From Phenylobacterium deserti (GTDB lineage: Bacteria > Pseudomonadota > Alphaproteobacteria > Caulobacterales > Caulobacteraceae), in contig CALQQB010000023.1 in NCBI GenBank assembly GCA_943332615.1, forward strand, positions 1 through 54,604: a stretch of DNA of 54,604 nt. The letters are read 5' to 3'. A model generated the notes under the pieces. The model did no database searches and had not been told where the DNA came from. It was given only the letters and a program-made list of their open reading frames with translations. A program made the translations under genes and the position numbers. Positions 15,703-24,316 of this stretch are shown here, in pieces. The number at the start of each line of letters is the position of its first letter. Position 1 is the stretch's first letter.

Positions 15703-16923
15703 ATGACACCCGAATTCCACCGTATCCGCCGCCTCCCGCCCTACGTCCTGGAGGAGGTCAACCGCATCAAGGCCCGCCTGCGCGCGCAGGGCACCGATAT
15801 CATCGACTTCGGCATGGGCAATCCCGACATGCCGACGCCGAAGCATATCGTCGACAAGCTGATTGAGACTGCGCGCGACCCCAAGGCTGGCCGCTACTCC
15901 GCCTCCAAGGGTATCGTGGGCCTGCGCAAAGCCATGGCCGGCTACTACGACCGTCGATTTGGCGTGAAGCTCGATCCGGACCGCGAAGTCATCGCGACCC
16001 TGGGATCCAAGGAAGGCTTCGCCAACCTCGCCCAGGCCCTGACCGCCCCGGGCGACGTGATCATCTGCCCGAACCCGGCCTATCCCATCCACGCCTACGG
16101 TTTCATCATGGCGGGCGGGGTGATCCGTCACGTCCCGGCCCTGTCGCCAGAGGAATATCTGTCGGGCGTCAGCCGGGCGGTAAAACACTCGGCCCCGCCG
16201 CCGACCGTGCTCATCCTCAGCTATCCGTCCAACCCGACAGCCCAGTGCGTGGACCTGGACTTCTATCGCGACGCCATCGCGCTAGCCCGCAAGCACGACA
16301 TGCTGGTGATCTCCGACATCGCCTATTCGGAGATTTATTTCGACGACAACCCGCCGCCGTCGGTGCTGCAGGTCGAAGGGGCCAAGGACATCGCCGTCGA
16401 GGTCAATTCGCTCAGCAAGACCTTCGCCATGGCCGGCTGGCGGGTCGGCATGGTGGTCGGCAACGAGCGAATTTGCTCCGCGCTGGCGCGGGTGAAGTCC
16501 TACCTGGACTACGGCGCCTACACCCCCATCCAGGTCGCCGCCGCCGCCGCCCTGAACGGGCCCACCGACTGCATCGATGAGATCCGCGGGATCTACAAGG
16601 CGCGGCGCGACGTGCTGGTCCAGACCATGAAGCGAGCCGGCTGGGACATCCCGTCCCCCTCGGCCTCGATGTTCGCCTGGGCCCCCGTGCCCGAACAGTT
16701 CAAGGAGGCCGGCTCGCTGCTGTTCTCCAAGCTGCTGATCGAAGAGGCCGGTGTCGCGGTGGCGCCTGGCATCGGCTTCGGTGAATACGGCGAAGGCTAC
16801 GTCCGCGTGGGCCTGGTTGAGAACGAACATCGCATTCGTCAGGCGGCCCGCAACGTGAAGAAGTTCCTGTCCAACGCAGACGAGATTCTCGGCCGCGCCC
16901 ACAATGCCCTGGCTGCGCAATGA
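15703..16923 (+). CDS. alaC: AlaC-type aminotransferase (LL-diaminopimelate/alanine aminotransferase family)
   Basis: A PLP-dependent class I/II aminotransferase of 406 residues. The PLP lysine is Lys239 in NSLSKTFAMAGWRVG. Other fold-type I landmarks are NPAYPIHAYGF, SYPSNPTAQCVDLDFYRD, SDIAYSEIYFDD and the C-terminal GFGEYGEGYVRVGLVENEHR. It is close to E. coli AlaC (glutamate-pyruvate transamination). Its four-base overlap with hom suggests a role in amino acid synthesis from aspartate or pyruvate, so an LL-DAP or methionine-related role cannot be excluded. Confidence 0.88.
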   Translation: MTPEFHRIRRLPPYVLEEVNRIKARLRAQGTDIIDFGMGNPDMPTPKHIVDKLIETARDPKAGRYSASKGIVGLRKAMAGYYDRRFGVKLDPDREVIATLGSKEGFANLAQALTAPGDVIICPNPAYPIHAYGFIMAGGVIRHVPALSPEEYLSGVSRAVKHSAPPPTVLILSYPSNPTAQCVDLDFYRDAIALARKHDMLVISDIAYSEIYFDDNPPPSVLQVEGAKDIAVEVNSLSKTFAMAGWRVGMVVGNERICSALARVKSYLDYGAYTPIQVAAAAALNGPTDCIDEIRGIYKARRDVLVQTMKRAGWDIPSPSASMFAWAPVPEQFKEAGSLLFSKLLIEEAGVAVAPGIGFGEYGEGYVRVGLVENEHRIRQAARNVKKFLSNADEILGRAHNALAAQ

Positions 16924-18221
16924 TGAAACTAGAAGACCGCAAGCCCTGGGGCATCGGCGTCGCGGGGTTGGGCACCGTCGGAGCGGGCCTGCTCAACTTC
17001 CTATCGGAGAACCCGGCTTTCGCGCCGGCAGGCGGCCTGGCTTATGTCAGTGGCGTCTCCGCCCGCTCACGCTCGCGGCCGCGGCCGTTCGACATCTCGA
17101 AGCTACCCTGGTTCGACGACCCCGTCGAACTGGCCAAGTCCGACGAGACGGACCTCTTCGTCGAACTGATCGGCGGCTCCGACGGACCAGCCAAGGCCGC
17201 AGTCGAGGCTGCGCTGAAGGCGGGGAAGCCAGTCGTCACGGCGAACAAGGCCCTGATCGCCGAACACGGCAAGGAACTGGCCGAACTCGCCGAAGCGAAG
17301 GGCGTGCCGCTGCTGTTCGAGGCCGCTGTCATGGGCGGAGTGCCGGCCGTAAAGGTGGTTCGGGAGGCCCTCGTCGGCGACGAAATCCACTCGATCGCCG
17401 GCATCCTGAACGGCACCTGCAACTACATCCTGACCGAGATGGAAGCGACCGGCCGATCCTTCGCCGACGTACTCGCCGAAGCTCAGGGCCTGGGCTACGC
17501 CGAGGCCGATCCGACGATGGACGTCGGCGGCTTCGACGCGGCGCACAAGATCACGATCCTGGCCGCCCTGGCCTTCGGCTGTGCGCCAAACTTCGCGGCG
17601 GCCGAGATCGAGGGGATCGAGCAGGTCGAGCTGTTGGATATCCGGATGGCCAAGGACCTTGGTTATCGGATCAAGCTCGTGGCCTCGGCCGAACGGTCGG
17701 CGCACGGTGTGCTCGTCCGTGTGCATCCAACGCTGGCGCCGCTGGACCACCCGCTCGCGCGGGCGGGCGGGGCCCTGAACGCGCTCTTCATCGAGGGCGA
17801 ACGGACGGGCCGCATCTTCCTCCAGGGCCCGGGCGCCGGCGCCGGACCGACCGCCGCTGCGGTGGCCGCCGACATCGCCGACGTTTTCGCCGGTGCTCGC
17901 CGCCCCACCTTCCAGGCGCCGGCCGGCTCCCTGCGGCCTTTCGCACCCGTCGATCCGTCGAAGATGATGGGCCGCGCGTATCTGCGTTTTCTGGTGAAGG
18001 ACGAGCCAGGCGTGATCGCCGCGGTCTCCGAGACCCTGGCCGAGGCCGGTGTCTCCATCGAGAGCTTTTTGCAGAAGCCCACCGAGGGCGCGCAGGGGGT
18101 ACCGATCGTGCTCACCACCCACGCGGTGGCCGAATCGGTGCTGGCTGCCGCCATGGAACGCATCGCCAGCCTGCCGGCGGTGCTGGACAAGCCTCGTTTG
18201 CTTCGGATCGCACGTATCTAA
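16920..18221 (+). CDS. hom: Homoserine dehydrogenase
   Basis: Reduces aspartate semialdehyde to homoserine on the way to threonine and methionine. The 433-residue single-function enzyme has the NAD(P) loop GVAGLGTVGAGLL, catalytic-domain motifs GILNGTCNYILTEME and GYAEADPTMDVGGFDAAHK, and a C-terminal ACT domain (FLVKDEPGVIAAVSETLAEA) expected to sense threonine. ATG 16920 overlaps alaC by four bases. Confidence 0.95.
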   Translation: MMKLEDRKPWGIGVAGLGTVGAGLLNFLSENPAFAPAGGLAYVSGVSARSRSRPRPFDISKLPWFDDPVELAKSDETDLFVELIGGSDGPAKAAVEAALKAGKPVVTANKALIAEHGKELAELAEAKGVPLLFEAAVMGGVPAVKVVREALVGDEIHSIAGILNGTCNYILTEMEATGRSFADVLAEAQGLGYAEADPTMDVGGFDAAHKITILAALAFGCAPNFAAAEIEGIEQVELLDIRMAKDLGYRIKLVASAERSAHGVLVRVHPTLAPLDHPLARAGGALNALFIEGERTGRIFLQGPGAGAGPTAAAVAADIADVFAGARRPTFQAPAGSLRPFAPVDPSKMMGRAYLRFLVKDEPGVIAAVSETLAEAGVSIESFLQKPTEGAQGVPIVLTTHAVAESVLAAAMERIASLPAVLDKPRLLRIARI

Positions 18222-18279
18222 GGACTTAGACATAATCGCGCTTTAAGAAGCCGCGCACGCTTTGGGTTGGAAACACGAC

Positions 18280-19233
18280 ATGAGTTCTGAAGTTCTGGAT
18301 CGCGGCCTTGTCCTGGATGCGGTCCGGGTCACCGAGATTGCCGCCATCGCCGCCTGGAAGCTTGTCGGCCGGGGCGACGAGAAGGAGGCCGACCAGGCCG
18401 CCGTCGATGCCATGCGCACCGCGCTGAACGACCTCGACATCGATGGCGAGATTGTCATCGGCGAAGGCGAGCGCGACGAAGCCCCCATGCTCTACATCGG
18501 CGAGAAGGTCGGTAAGGGCAAAGGCCCCAAGATCGATATCGCGCTGGACCCCTTGGAAGGAACCACGCTCACCGCCAAGGCCATGGCCAATGCGTTGGCG
18601 GTGATGGCCTGGGCGCCGAAGGGCACGATGCTGAACGCCCCCGACACCTACATGGACAAGATCGCCTGCGGACCCGGCTATCCGGCCGGCGTCATCGACC
18701 TGGACAAAAGCCCCGCCGACAACGTCAAGGCGCTGGCCGCCGCCAAGGGCGTCGAGTCGAGCGAGATCACCGTCTGTATTCTTGATCGTCCCCGGCACGC
18801 CGAGATCATTGCTTCTGTCCGTTCGGTCGGCGCGCGCGTCTATCTGATCACCGACGGCGATGTGGCGGGGGTGATGAACACCGCTGACCCCGAGACCGGC
18901 GTCGATCTCTACGTCGGCTCCGGCGGCGCGCCCGAGGGCGTGCTGGCCTGCGCGGCGCTGAAGTGCGTGGGCGGCCAGTTCCAGGGCCGGCTGGTGTTCC
19001 GCAACGCCGACGAAAAAGCGCGCGCCGCCCGCATCGGCATCACCGACTTCGACAAGAAGTACGACCTGCACGAGATGGTCCGCGCTGACGCCATCTTCGC
19101 GGCCACCGGTGTTACCAAGGGCGCGCTGCTGGACGGCGTGACGGTGAAGGACGGCTTCGTCCACACCCACACCCTGGTCATGAACTCCGCAACCCACACC
19201 GTGCGCGAAGTGCGGATGAAGCGACCGGTCTAA
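18280..19233 (+). CDS. glpX: Class II fructose-1,6-bisphosphatase GlpX
   Basis: Gluconeogenic phosphatase of the lithium-sensitive fold. The 317-residue protein has the metal-site motifs IVIGEGERDEAPMLYIGE and DPLEGTTLTAKAMANALAV, then the YMDKIACGPGYPAGVIDLD and TDGDVAGVMNT segments. Start ATG 18280 (MSSEVLDRG) is better than TTG 18262, whose extra six residues are not conserved. It sits 58 bases behind hom; such hom-glpX-recJ order is common in alphaproteobacteria. Confidence 0.94.
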   Translation: MSSEVLDRGLVLDAVRVTEIAAIAAWKLVGRGDEKEADQAAVDAMRTALNDLDIDGEIVIGEGERDEAPMLYIGEKVGKGKGPKIDIALDPLEGTTLTAKAMANALAVMAWAPKGTMLNAPDTYMDKIACGPGYPAGVIDLDKSPADNVKALAAAKGVESSEITVCILDRPRHAEIIASVRSVGARVYLITDGDVAGVMNTADPETGVDLYVGSGGAPEGVLACAALKCVGGQFQGRLVFRNADEKARAARIGITDFDKKYDLHEMVRADAIFAATGVTKGALLDGVTVKDGFVHTHTLVMNSATHTVREVRMKRPV

Positions 19234-19313
19234 AGAGTCCTCATCGCTGGCGACTCGGGAAACGCAGGCCGATAGTGGGCGCTGCGATCGGAAAGACCTG
19301 AGAGCCCGAGAGG

Positions 19314-21125
19314 ATGACCGCGCCTATGGCGGATGGAAGCGCCCACCCGGGCTACCTCGGCGTCACGCGGTCCCTGTCTGGGCGGCTGTGGCGGCAGCGG
19401 GCGGCGGACCCGGATATTACGCGGCGCCACCAACTGGACCATGGCCTGTCGGAACTGCTGGCCCGCGCCCTCGCGTCGCGAGGCGTGACCATCGAGGCCG
19501 GCGCGGACTTCCTGAACCCCACTCTGAAGGCGCTGTTCCCCGATCCCTCGTCGTTCATGGACATGGACAAGGCCGCCGCGATCCTGGTGGACGCCCTGGC
19601 CGAGCGTCGGCGTGTGGTGGTGTTCGCCGACTATGACGTGGACGGCGCGTCTTCGGCGGCGCTGATCGTGCGCTGGTTCCGGGCCATGGGGATGGAAATC
19701 GCCATCTATGTCCCCGACCGGATCCTTGAGGGCTACGGCCCATCGCCCGCCGCCTTCCGCCGACTGAAGGCAGACGGCGCCGAACTGGTCGTGACGGTGG
19801 ACTGCGGCGCCGCCGCCCACGACGCCCTGGCCTGCGCCGCTGAGATCGGCCTGTCGGTCGTGGTGATCGACCACCATCTGATGCGGTCGGGCGAGATCCC
19901 TGCGGTCGCCGCACTGGTGAACCCCAACCGGCCGGACGATACCTCGGGGCAGGGGCATCTGGCTGCGGCCGGGGTCAGTTTCGTGCTGCTGGCGGCGCTT
20001 TCCAGGGAAGCTCGCCGCCGTGGGCTCTTCGACGCCGCCGCCGAGCCTGACATCCGCGCCTGGCTCGACCTGGCGGCCATGGGCGCGGTCTGCGATGTCA
20101 CCGAGTTGACCGGCTTCAACCGGGCGCTGACGGCGCAGGGGCTGAAGGTGATGTCCGCCTGGCGCAATCCCGGGCTGAAGGCCCTGATGGACGTCGCAAA
20201 GGGCCAGGGGCCGGCCTCGGTATTCCATGTGGGTTTCCTGCTGGGGCCAAGGATCAACGCGGGCGGACGGATCGGTCGCGCCGACCTGGGCGCTCGCCTG
20301 CTCTCCACCGACGATCCCGAAGAAGCCGCGGCCCTCGCCGAGGAGCTCGATGCGCTGAACGCCTCGCGCAAGCAGGTGGAGGCCGAGGTCCAGGAGGCCG
20401 CGGTTCGACACATCGAGCGGACAAGCAACCAGGGCGACGCGCCCTGCCTGGTGGTGGCGGAGGACGGCTGGCACCCGGGCGTGATCGGCATCGTCGCCGG
20501 CCGGCTGCGCGAACGCTACCGCAAGCCGGTGATCGTCATCGGCGTGGATCGCGCCGCCGACGTGGGCAAGGGCTCGGGCCGCTCGCAGCCGGGCGTGAAC
20601 CTGGGCCGCGCCGTGCAGGCGGCTTATGAGGCGGGCCTGTTGCTTGCCGGTGGCGGGCACGCCATGGCGGCCGGGCTCTCGGTGCGCCCCGACACGATTC
20701 CCGAACTTCGCGCCTTCCTCTGCGACCACATGGCCGCCGAGCAGGAAGTTGCGATGGCAGAGGACGGCCTGGACATCGACGCCCTGGTCACCGCCCGCGG
20801 CGCGGATCGCGCGCTGTGGACAGACTTCCAGCGTCTGGCCCCATTTGGTCCGGGCAACCCGGAGCCGCTGTTCGCCTGCGCCGACGTGCGAATCGAACGC
20901 CCGATGGCCATGAAGGGCGGCCATATCCGCTGCACCCTGGCCGACGGGTCAGGCGGCAAGCTGAAGGCGGTGGCCTGGCGCGTGGCCGACACCGAATCGG
21001 GCCGGCGGCTGATGACCGAGGGCGGCGCGATCCACGTCGTGGGAAAGCTCAAGCCCGATGACTGGCAGGGCCGGGAAGGGGTCCAGCTTGAGATCGAGGA
21101 CGTGGCCGACCCGCGACGTATTTGA
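19314..21125 (+). CDS. recJ: Single-stranded-DNA-specific exonuclease RecJ
   Basis: 5'-3' ssDNA exonuclease of recombination and mismatch repair. The 603-residue protein carries the DHH phosphoesterase motifs FADYDVDGASSAA and VVIDHHLM with VDCGAAAHDAL, the GPRINAGGRIGRADLG segment, and the DHHA1 motif AGGGHAMAAGLSV. The C-terminal OB fold is present (ADGSGGKLKAVAWR). ATG 19314 is used; ATG 19326 would trim four residues. It is the last gene before tRNA-Glu. Confidence 0.95.
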   Translation: MTAPMADGSAHPGYLGVTRSLSGRLWRQRAADPDITRRHQLDHGLSELLARALASRGVTIEAGADFLNPTLKALFPDPSSFMDMDKAAAILVDALAERRRVVVFADYDVDGASSAALIVRWFRAMGMEIAIYVPDRILEGYGPSPAAFRRLKADGAELVVTVDCGAAAHDALACAAEIGLSVVVIDHHLMRSGEIPAVAALVNPNRPDDTSGQGHLAAAGVSFVLLAALSREARRRGLFDAAAEPDIRAWLDLAAMGAVCDVTELTGFNRALTAQGLKVMSAWRNPGLKALMDVAKGQGPASVFHVGFLLGPRINAGGRIGRADLGARLLSTDDPEEAAALAEELDALNASRKQVEAEVQEAAVRHIERTSNQGDAPCLVVAEDGWHPGVIGIVAGRLRERYRKPVIVIGVDRAADVGKGSGRSQPGVNLGRAVQAAYEAGLLLAGGGHAMAAGLSVRPDTIPELRAFLCDHMAAEQEVAMAEDGLDIDALVTARGADRALWTDFQRLAPFGPGNPEPLFACADVRIERPMAMKGGHIRCTLADGSGGKLKAVAWRVADTESGRRLMTEGGAIHVVGKLKPDDWQGREGVQLEIEDVADPRRI

Positions 21126-21137
21126 CCGCCCCCGCAG

Positions 21138-21168
21138 GCGCTTGCGCGCTAGGCAGGCAAGCGCTTGC
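21138..21168. repeat. Nested GCGCTTGC palindromes behind recJ
   Basis: GCGCTTGC (21138-21145) pairs with GCAAGCGC (21157-21164). The second arm also forms its own perfect palindrome GCAAGCGCTTGC (21157-21168). It lies 12 bases after the recJ stop and touches the -35 box of the tRNA-Glu promoter, so it could stop recJ transcripts or be a binding site. Confidence 0.45.
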
Positions 21169-21192
21169 GCCCCAAAAGGAAGGCCGCTATAG
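21165..21192 (+). promoter_or_regulatory. Probable promoter of tRNA-Glu
   Basis: TTGCGC (21165-21170) and CTATAG (21187-21192, inside GCTATAGAC) are 16 bases apart. The -10 box ends 19 bases before the tRNA. The same TTGCGC box occurs before tRNA-Pro(TGG). Confidence 0.55.
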
Positions 21193-21211
21193 ACCCCGCC
21201 TCGCGCCACGT

Positions 21212-21286
21212 GGTCCCTTCGTCTATCGGTTAGGACGCCAGGTTTTCAACCTGGAGAGAGGGGTTCGACTCCCCTAGGGACTACCA
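21212..21286 (+). tRNA. tRNA-Glu (anticodon TTC)
   Basis: 75 nt with encoded CCA. The acceptor GGTCCCT pairs with AGGGACT (first pair G-U). The anticodon arm is CCAGG-TTTTCAA-CCTGG (anticodon TTC), and the T arm is AGGGGTTCGACTCCCCT. Confidence 0.96.
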
Positions 21287-21346
21287 GGCGACTTCCCCCC
21301 TCAGGTGTTCGAGCTTGACGCTGCGAGATTTCGCGTCAGCGAATCC

Positions 21347-21364
21347 CCATTGACGCCTCAATGG
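21347..21364. promoter_or_regulatory. Inverted repeat upstream of the cold-shock gene
   Basis: CCATTGA-CGCC-TCAATGG is a perfect 7-bp palindrome, followed at 21380-21385 by TATAGT, which could be the -10 box of the cold-shock gene (start 21429). The hairpin has no U tract, so it is either a weak terminator for the tRNA transcript or an operator. Confidence 0.35.
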
Positions 21365-21428
21365 TTACCAGAACACTGTTATAGTAGGCCCTGGAGTCGT
21401 TGTTCGGGGGTAGCGGGCCGAGGGACGA

Positions 21429-22013
21429 ATGGCTGGTTACGAGTTCGAACACGTTGAAGGTCCGCCTCCGGTGCGGATTTCAGGGCGCGTGAAATGGTTC
21501 GATGCGGGCAAGGGCTACGGTTTCATCGTGCCCGACGACCCCAGCATCACGGACCTCAAGGACGTTCTGCTGCATGTCACGAGTTTGCGGACATGCGGGC
21601 GCGAGAGCTGCCTGGAAGGGTCGCTGATCACCTGTGACGTCGTCCGCCGGCCCAAGGGCTGGCAGGTCGCCGAGGTGGTGCTGGTGGACGAGACCTCCGC
21701 CACGCCGTCTGACCGGCGGGCGTTGGACCTGACCCGCAGCCATCCCGAGGGCGTTTTTCCCGCCCGCCCCGCCCGGCTGCCGCCGGCCGCCTCGGGGCCG
21801 CTGGAAAGCGCCAAGGTGAAGTGGTTCAACCGCGCCAAGGGCTATGGCTTCGTGGTCCGCGACGCCGATCCCGGCGACATCTTTATCCACATCGAGACCT
21901 TGCGCCGCGCCGGCATGGAAGACCTCCAGCCCGGCGATTGCGTCATGGTACGGTTCGCCGAGGGACCCAAGGGCCTCGTGGTGGCCGATATCGAGCCCGC
22001 GAACCTCGCCTGA
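21429..22013 (+). CDS. Two-domain cold-shock protein
   Basis: A 194-residue protein with two cold-shock domains joined by a basic/proline-rich linker. The first (residues about 17-85) has [19 protein letters not shown] with the RNP1-like KGYGFI, and a divergent RNP2 (DVLLHVTSL). The second (about 126-190) has [16 protein letters not shown] and DIFIHIETL. Double-CSD proteins are typical of Caulobacterales and other alphaproteobacteria, where some act in stationary phase. It should bind single-stranded RNA or DNA. The first domain has a CGRESC insertion with two Cys. Confidence 0.92.
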   Translation: MAGYEFEHVEGPPPVRISGRVKWFDAGKGYGFIVPDDPSITDLKDVLLHVTSLRTCGRESCLEGSLITCDVVRRPKGWQVAEVVLVDETSATPSDRRALDLTRSHPEGVFPARPARLPPAASGPLESAKVKWFNRAKGYGFVVRDADPGDIFIHIETLRRAGMEDLQPGDCVMVRFAEGPKGLVVADIEPANLA

Positions 22014-22087
22014 TCGCCTTGCTCGAACCCGGTCTCTGCCGCAAAGGATAGCCGCTTCGGCCTCCCATCCGGTCCTAGGAGTTCGGC

Positions 22088-22876
22088 TTGCCCCGACGGT
22101 TGCGTGTTCTCTCCAGCCTGGTGGCGGCGGCTTGGGGTCTGGCCTGGGGGGCATCCGCGTGGGCGGCGCTGCCGGTCTACGGCGTCAAGGTGAAGGCGAC
22201 CTATCCCCACGACGCCCGCGCCTACACCGAGGGCCTGTTCTGGCTGGACGGCGCCCTGTTCGAAAGCACCGGCCTGGTTGGCCAGTCCAACATCCGAAAG
22301 GTGCGCCTTGCCGACGGCGCGGTCCTCCAGTCCCAGGCCATCTCGCCCGGCATGTTCGGCGAAGGCATCGTCAACTGGGGCGGTGAGATCATCAGCCTGA
22401 CCTGGCAAGACCGCGTGGGCTTCCGCTGGGACCTGAAGACCCTGACCCTGAAGTCCAGCTTCAGCTACCCGGGCGAGGGCTGGGCGCTGACCCAGAACGG
22501 CAAGACCCTGATCATGAGTGACGGCACGCCCGCGCTGCGCGTGCTGGATCCAAAGACCTTCAGGGTGCTCCGCAAGATCCCGGTCACCGCCGAGGGCAAG
22601 CCGGTGGCCAACCTCAACGAACTGGAGTGGGTGAAGGGCGAGGTCCTGGCCAACATCTGGCAGACCAACCTCATCGCCCGCATCGATCCGCGCACCGGCG
22701 CCGTGAAGGGCTGGATCGACCTCAGCAGCCTGCCGGAGGCCACCCGCCGACGCAACGCCAACGCCGTGCTGAACGGCATCGCCTATGACAAGGACGGCGA
22801 CCGGTTGTTCGTCACCGGCAAGAACTGGCCCCACCTCTATGAGATCACCCTGACGCCAGTGAAGGGCTCCCGATGA
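22088..22876 (+). CDS. Exported glutaminyl-peptide cyclotransferase
   Basis: A beta-propeller glutaminyl cyclase (bacterial/plant type) that turns N-terminal Gln of proteins into pyroglutamate. The 262-residue protein starts at TTG 22088, nine bases behind AGGAG, and has a Sec signal ending at ASAWA. Family motifs follow: YPHDARAYTEGLFWLDG, ESTGLVGQSNIRKV, MFGEGIVNWG, LTWQDRVGFRW, GEGWALT, MSDGTPALRVLDP, ELEWVKGEVLANIWQTN and VLNGIAYD. It should work in the periplasm. It overlaps the thioesterase gene by four bases. Confidence 0.88.
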   Translation: MPRRLRVLSSLVAAAWGLAWGASAWAALPVYGVKVKATYPHDARAYTEGLFWLDGALFESTGLVGQSNIRKVRLADGAVLQSQAISPGMFGEGIVNWGGEIISLTWQDRVGFRWDLKTLTLKSSFSYPGEGWALTQNGKTLIMSDGTPALRVLDPKTFRVLRKIPVTAEGKPVANLNELEWVKGEVLANIWQTNLIARIDPRTGAVKGWIDLSSLPEATRRRNANAVLNGIAYDKDGDRLFVTGKNWPHLYEITLTPVKGSR

Positions 22877-23316
22877 GCGCGGCGGACACGCCCGACCCCG
22901 AGATGATCCCGCCGCCGCCGGAGGGCTTCGTGCGCGCCCAGGGGCGCGGACAATTTTCGACCCTCAATGGCCCCTATTTCCACAAGCTGGGTGACGGCGA
23001 TCTCGTGGCGCAAGCCTTCTACGCCCTGCCACGCCATCTGAACGGCGTCGGCATTGTGCACGGCGGCATGCTGTCGGCCTTCATGGACGGGTTGCTGGCC
23101 TCGGCCGCCGGGCGCGGCAGCGGCAAGCTGTCCGTCACCATCCACCTGTCGGTCGATTTCCTGCATATGGCCCGTCGGGGCGACTGGGTGATCGGCGAGG
23201 CGAAGATGACGCGGGCCACCCGCGACGTCGCCTTCGCCGAGGGCCGCGCCCACGTCCGCGGCGTCGATGTCATCCGCGCCTCCGGCATCTTCAAGATGAT
23301 GACGCGCCACGGATGA
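22873..23316 (+). CDS. PaaI-type hotdog thioesterase
   Basis: A 147-residue acyl-CoA thioesterase of the PaaI/hotdog family. The catalytic region is VGIVHGGMLSAFMDGLLASA (HGG motif with the helical Asp), followed by VTIHLSVDFLHMARRGDWVIGE. The N-terminal part (QFSTLNGPYFHKLGDG) is characteristic of a subgroup. The substrate cannot be told from sequence. Both ends overlap neighbours by four bases (ATGA). Confidence 0.87.
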   Translation: MSAADTPDPEMIPPPPEGFVRAQGRGQFSTLNGPYFHKLGDGDLVAQAFYALPRHLNGVGIVHGGMLSAFMDGLLASAAGRGSGKLSVTIHLSVDFLHMARRGDWVIGEAKMTRATRDVAFAEGRAHVRGVDVIRASGIFKMMTRHG

Positions 23317-23699
23317 GCCGGCCCGAAGCCGACGACGCGCCCTATCACGCGCACATCTACTATCCACCGGCGGAGCGCAGCCGGGCCAAGGCTTTGCGCG
23401 AGACGCTGAGCCAGGCTCCGGGCGTGTTGTTCGTCGGCGAATTGCGCGACGGCAAGGTCGGCCCGCATCCGATCCCGCAGTTCGAGATTCATTTCCCCAA
23501 GGCCGCGCTGCAGGTCGTCCTGCCGCTCATCGAGGCTTCGGGGCTGACGACCCTGATTCACCCCCTCACCGGCGACGACCTTGCCGACCACACCACCCTG
23601 GGCCAGTGGATCGGCGCGCCCCTGGACCTGGACCTCAGCGTCCTGGACCCGCCCGGCGTAAACCGGGGCATAGCCCGCTTCGGCACGACCGATTTCTGA
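23313..23699 (+). CDS. DOPA 4,5-dioxygenase family protein
   Basis: A 128-residue protein of the small DOPA 4,5-dioxygenase family, first known from fungal and plant betalain pathways. It has the family HxHxYY (YHAHIYY) and VGPHPIPQFEIHF with conserved His residues, then LTGDDLADHTTLGQWIG. Bacterial members have extradiol ring-cleaving activity in some cases, but the natural substrate here is unknown. It is the last gene of the cyclase-thioesterase-dioxygenase overlap group. Confidence 0.87.
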   Translation: MSRPEADDAPYHAHIYYPPAERSRAKALRETLSQAPGVLFVGELRDGKVGPHPIPQFEIHFPKAALQVVLPLIEASGLTTLIHPLTGDDLADHTTLGQWIGAPLDLDLSVLDPPGVNRGIARFGTTDF

Positions 23700-23729
23700 G
23701 CCGCCCCGGGGTCTTGCCGCCCGTTAGGT

Positions 23730-23756
23730 TTGCGCAAACGCCGAAACGCCGATAGT
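23730..23756 (+). promoter_or_regulatory. Probable promoter of tRNA-Pro(TGG)
   Basis: TTGCGC (23730-23735) is 15 bases before GATAGT (23751-23756). The tRNA begins 17 bases later. The -35 box is identical to that of tRNA-Glu. Confidence 0.45.
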
Positions 23757-23772
23757 GCAGGCCCGCCGGCAT

Positions 23773-23849
23773 CGGGGCGTAGCGCAGCCTGGTAGCGCAT
23801 CTGCTTTGGGAGCAGAGGGTCGCAAGTTCGAATCTTGCCGCCCCGACCA
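23773..23849 (+). tRNA. tRNA-Pro (anticodon TGG)
   Basis: 77 nt with encoded CCA. The acceptor CGGGGCG pairs with CGCCCCG, the anticodon arm is TCTGC-TTTGGGA-GCAGA (anticodon TGG), and the T arm contains AAGTTCGAATCTT. It is the second proline tRNA in the window. Confidence 0.96.
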
Positions 23850-23879
23850 GCCGGCGGAACTTGTAAGGGTCGACACTGC

Positions 23880-24188
23880 ATGCTCGCGCGCATCTTCCGT
23901 CCGTCCAAGACCGCCATGCAGTCGGGCCGCGCCAAGTCTGCGGAATGGGTGCTGGAGTTCGAGCCCACGGCCGCGCGCCGCTCCGACCCGCTGATGGGCT
24001 GGACCGTGACGGCGGACACCCAGTCCAGCCAGCTGAACCTGACGTTCGCGACCAAAGACGAGGCCGTCCGCTACGCCGAGGCCCACGGCATCGCGTTCCA
24101 GCTGGTCGATCCGGCGCCGACCAAGCGAATTCTCAAAGCCTATGCCGACAATTTCGCTTTCGGGCGAAGAACGCCCTGGACGCACTAG
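23880..24188 (+). CDS. Complex I NDUFS4-like subunit (ETC complex I subunit conserved region)
   Basis: A 102-residue homolog of mitochondrial NDUFS4 (18 kDa subunit), an accessory complex I protein found in alphaproteobacteria and mitochondria. The core is WVLEFEPTAARRSDPLMGW, TADTQSSQLNLTFATKDEAV and YAEAHGIAFQLVDP, ending YADNFAFGRRTPWTH. ATG 23880 follows AAGGG; a longer frame would run into the tRNA. It lies alone between two tRNAs, away from the nuo operon, as is common. It is followed directly by strong palindromes; its TAG stop is the first triplet of the first palindrome. Confidence 0.92.
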   Translation: MLARIFRPSKTAMQSGRAKSAEWVLEFEPTAARRSDPLMGWTVTADTQSSQLNLTFATKDEAVRYAEAHGIAFQLVDPAPTKRILKAYADNFAFGRRTPWTH

Positions 24189-24236
24189 ACCATTCGTCGC
24201 CGAAGTTGGTTCAGGCTCAGCGCGACGAATGGTCTA
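24186..24236. repeat. 15-bp perfect inverted repeat behind the NDUFS4-like gene
   Basis: TAGACCATTCGTCGC (24186-24200) and GCGACGAATGGTCTA (24222-24236) are perfect arms around 21 bases. It is followed by TCTTTA, so it could act as a terminator. The arm sequence recurs in changed form at 24317-24331. Confidence 0.8.
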
Positions 24237-24251
24237 TCTTTAGGCAAGAGT

Positions 24252-24293
24252 CTTGAGCGTTCGACGGTTCACTTGAACGGTCGAACGCTCAAG
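24252..24293. repeat. Long near-perfect palindrome
   Basis: CTTGAGCGTTCGAC (24252-24265) pairs with GTCGAACGCTCAAG (24280-24293). Inside it, GTTCA and TGAAC also pair, around CT, leaving only one G-G mismatch. The 42 bases therefore form a 19-bp hairpin. There is no T run behind it. It is too long and symmetrical to be chance. Confidence 0.85.
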
Positions 24294-24316
24294 GGCTGCG
24301 GAATGACCCGACCTGA

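Noticed and set aside
19230..20924. A 564-codon minus-strand frame over recJ
   Set aside because: Antisense of the RecJ catalytic domains; no recognisable domain, and biased to His/Gln/Arg.
23558..24055. Minus-strand frame containing GRQDSNLRP or RTCDPLLPK words
   Set aside because: False translation of tRNA-Pro(TGG) and its neighbours.
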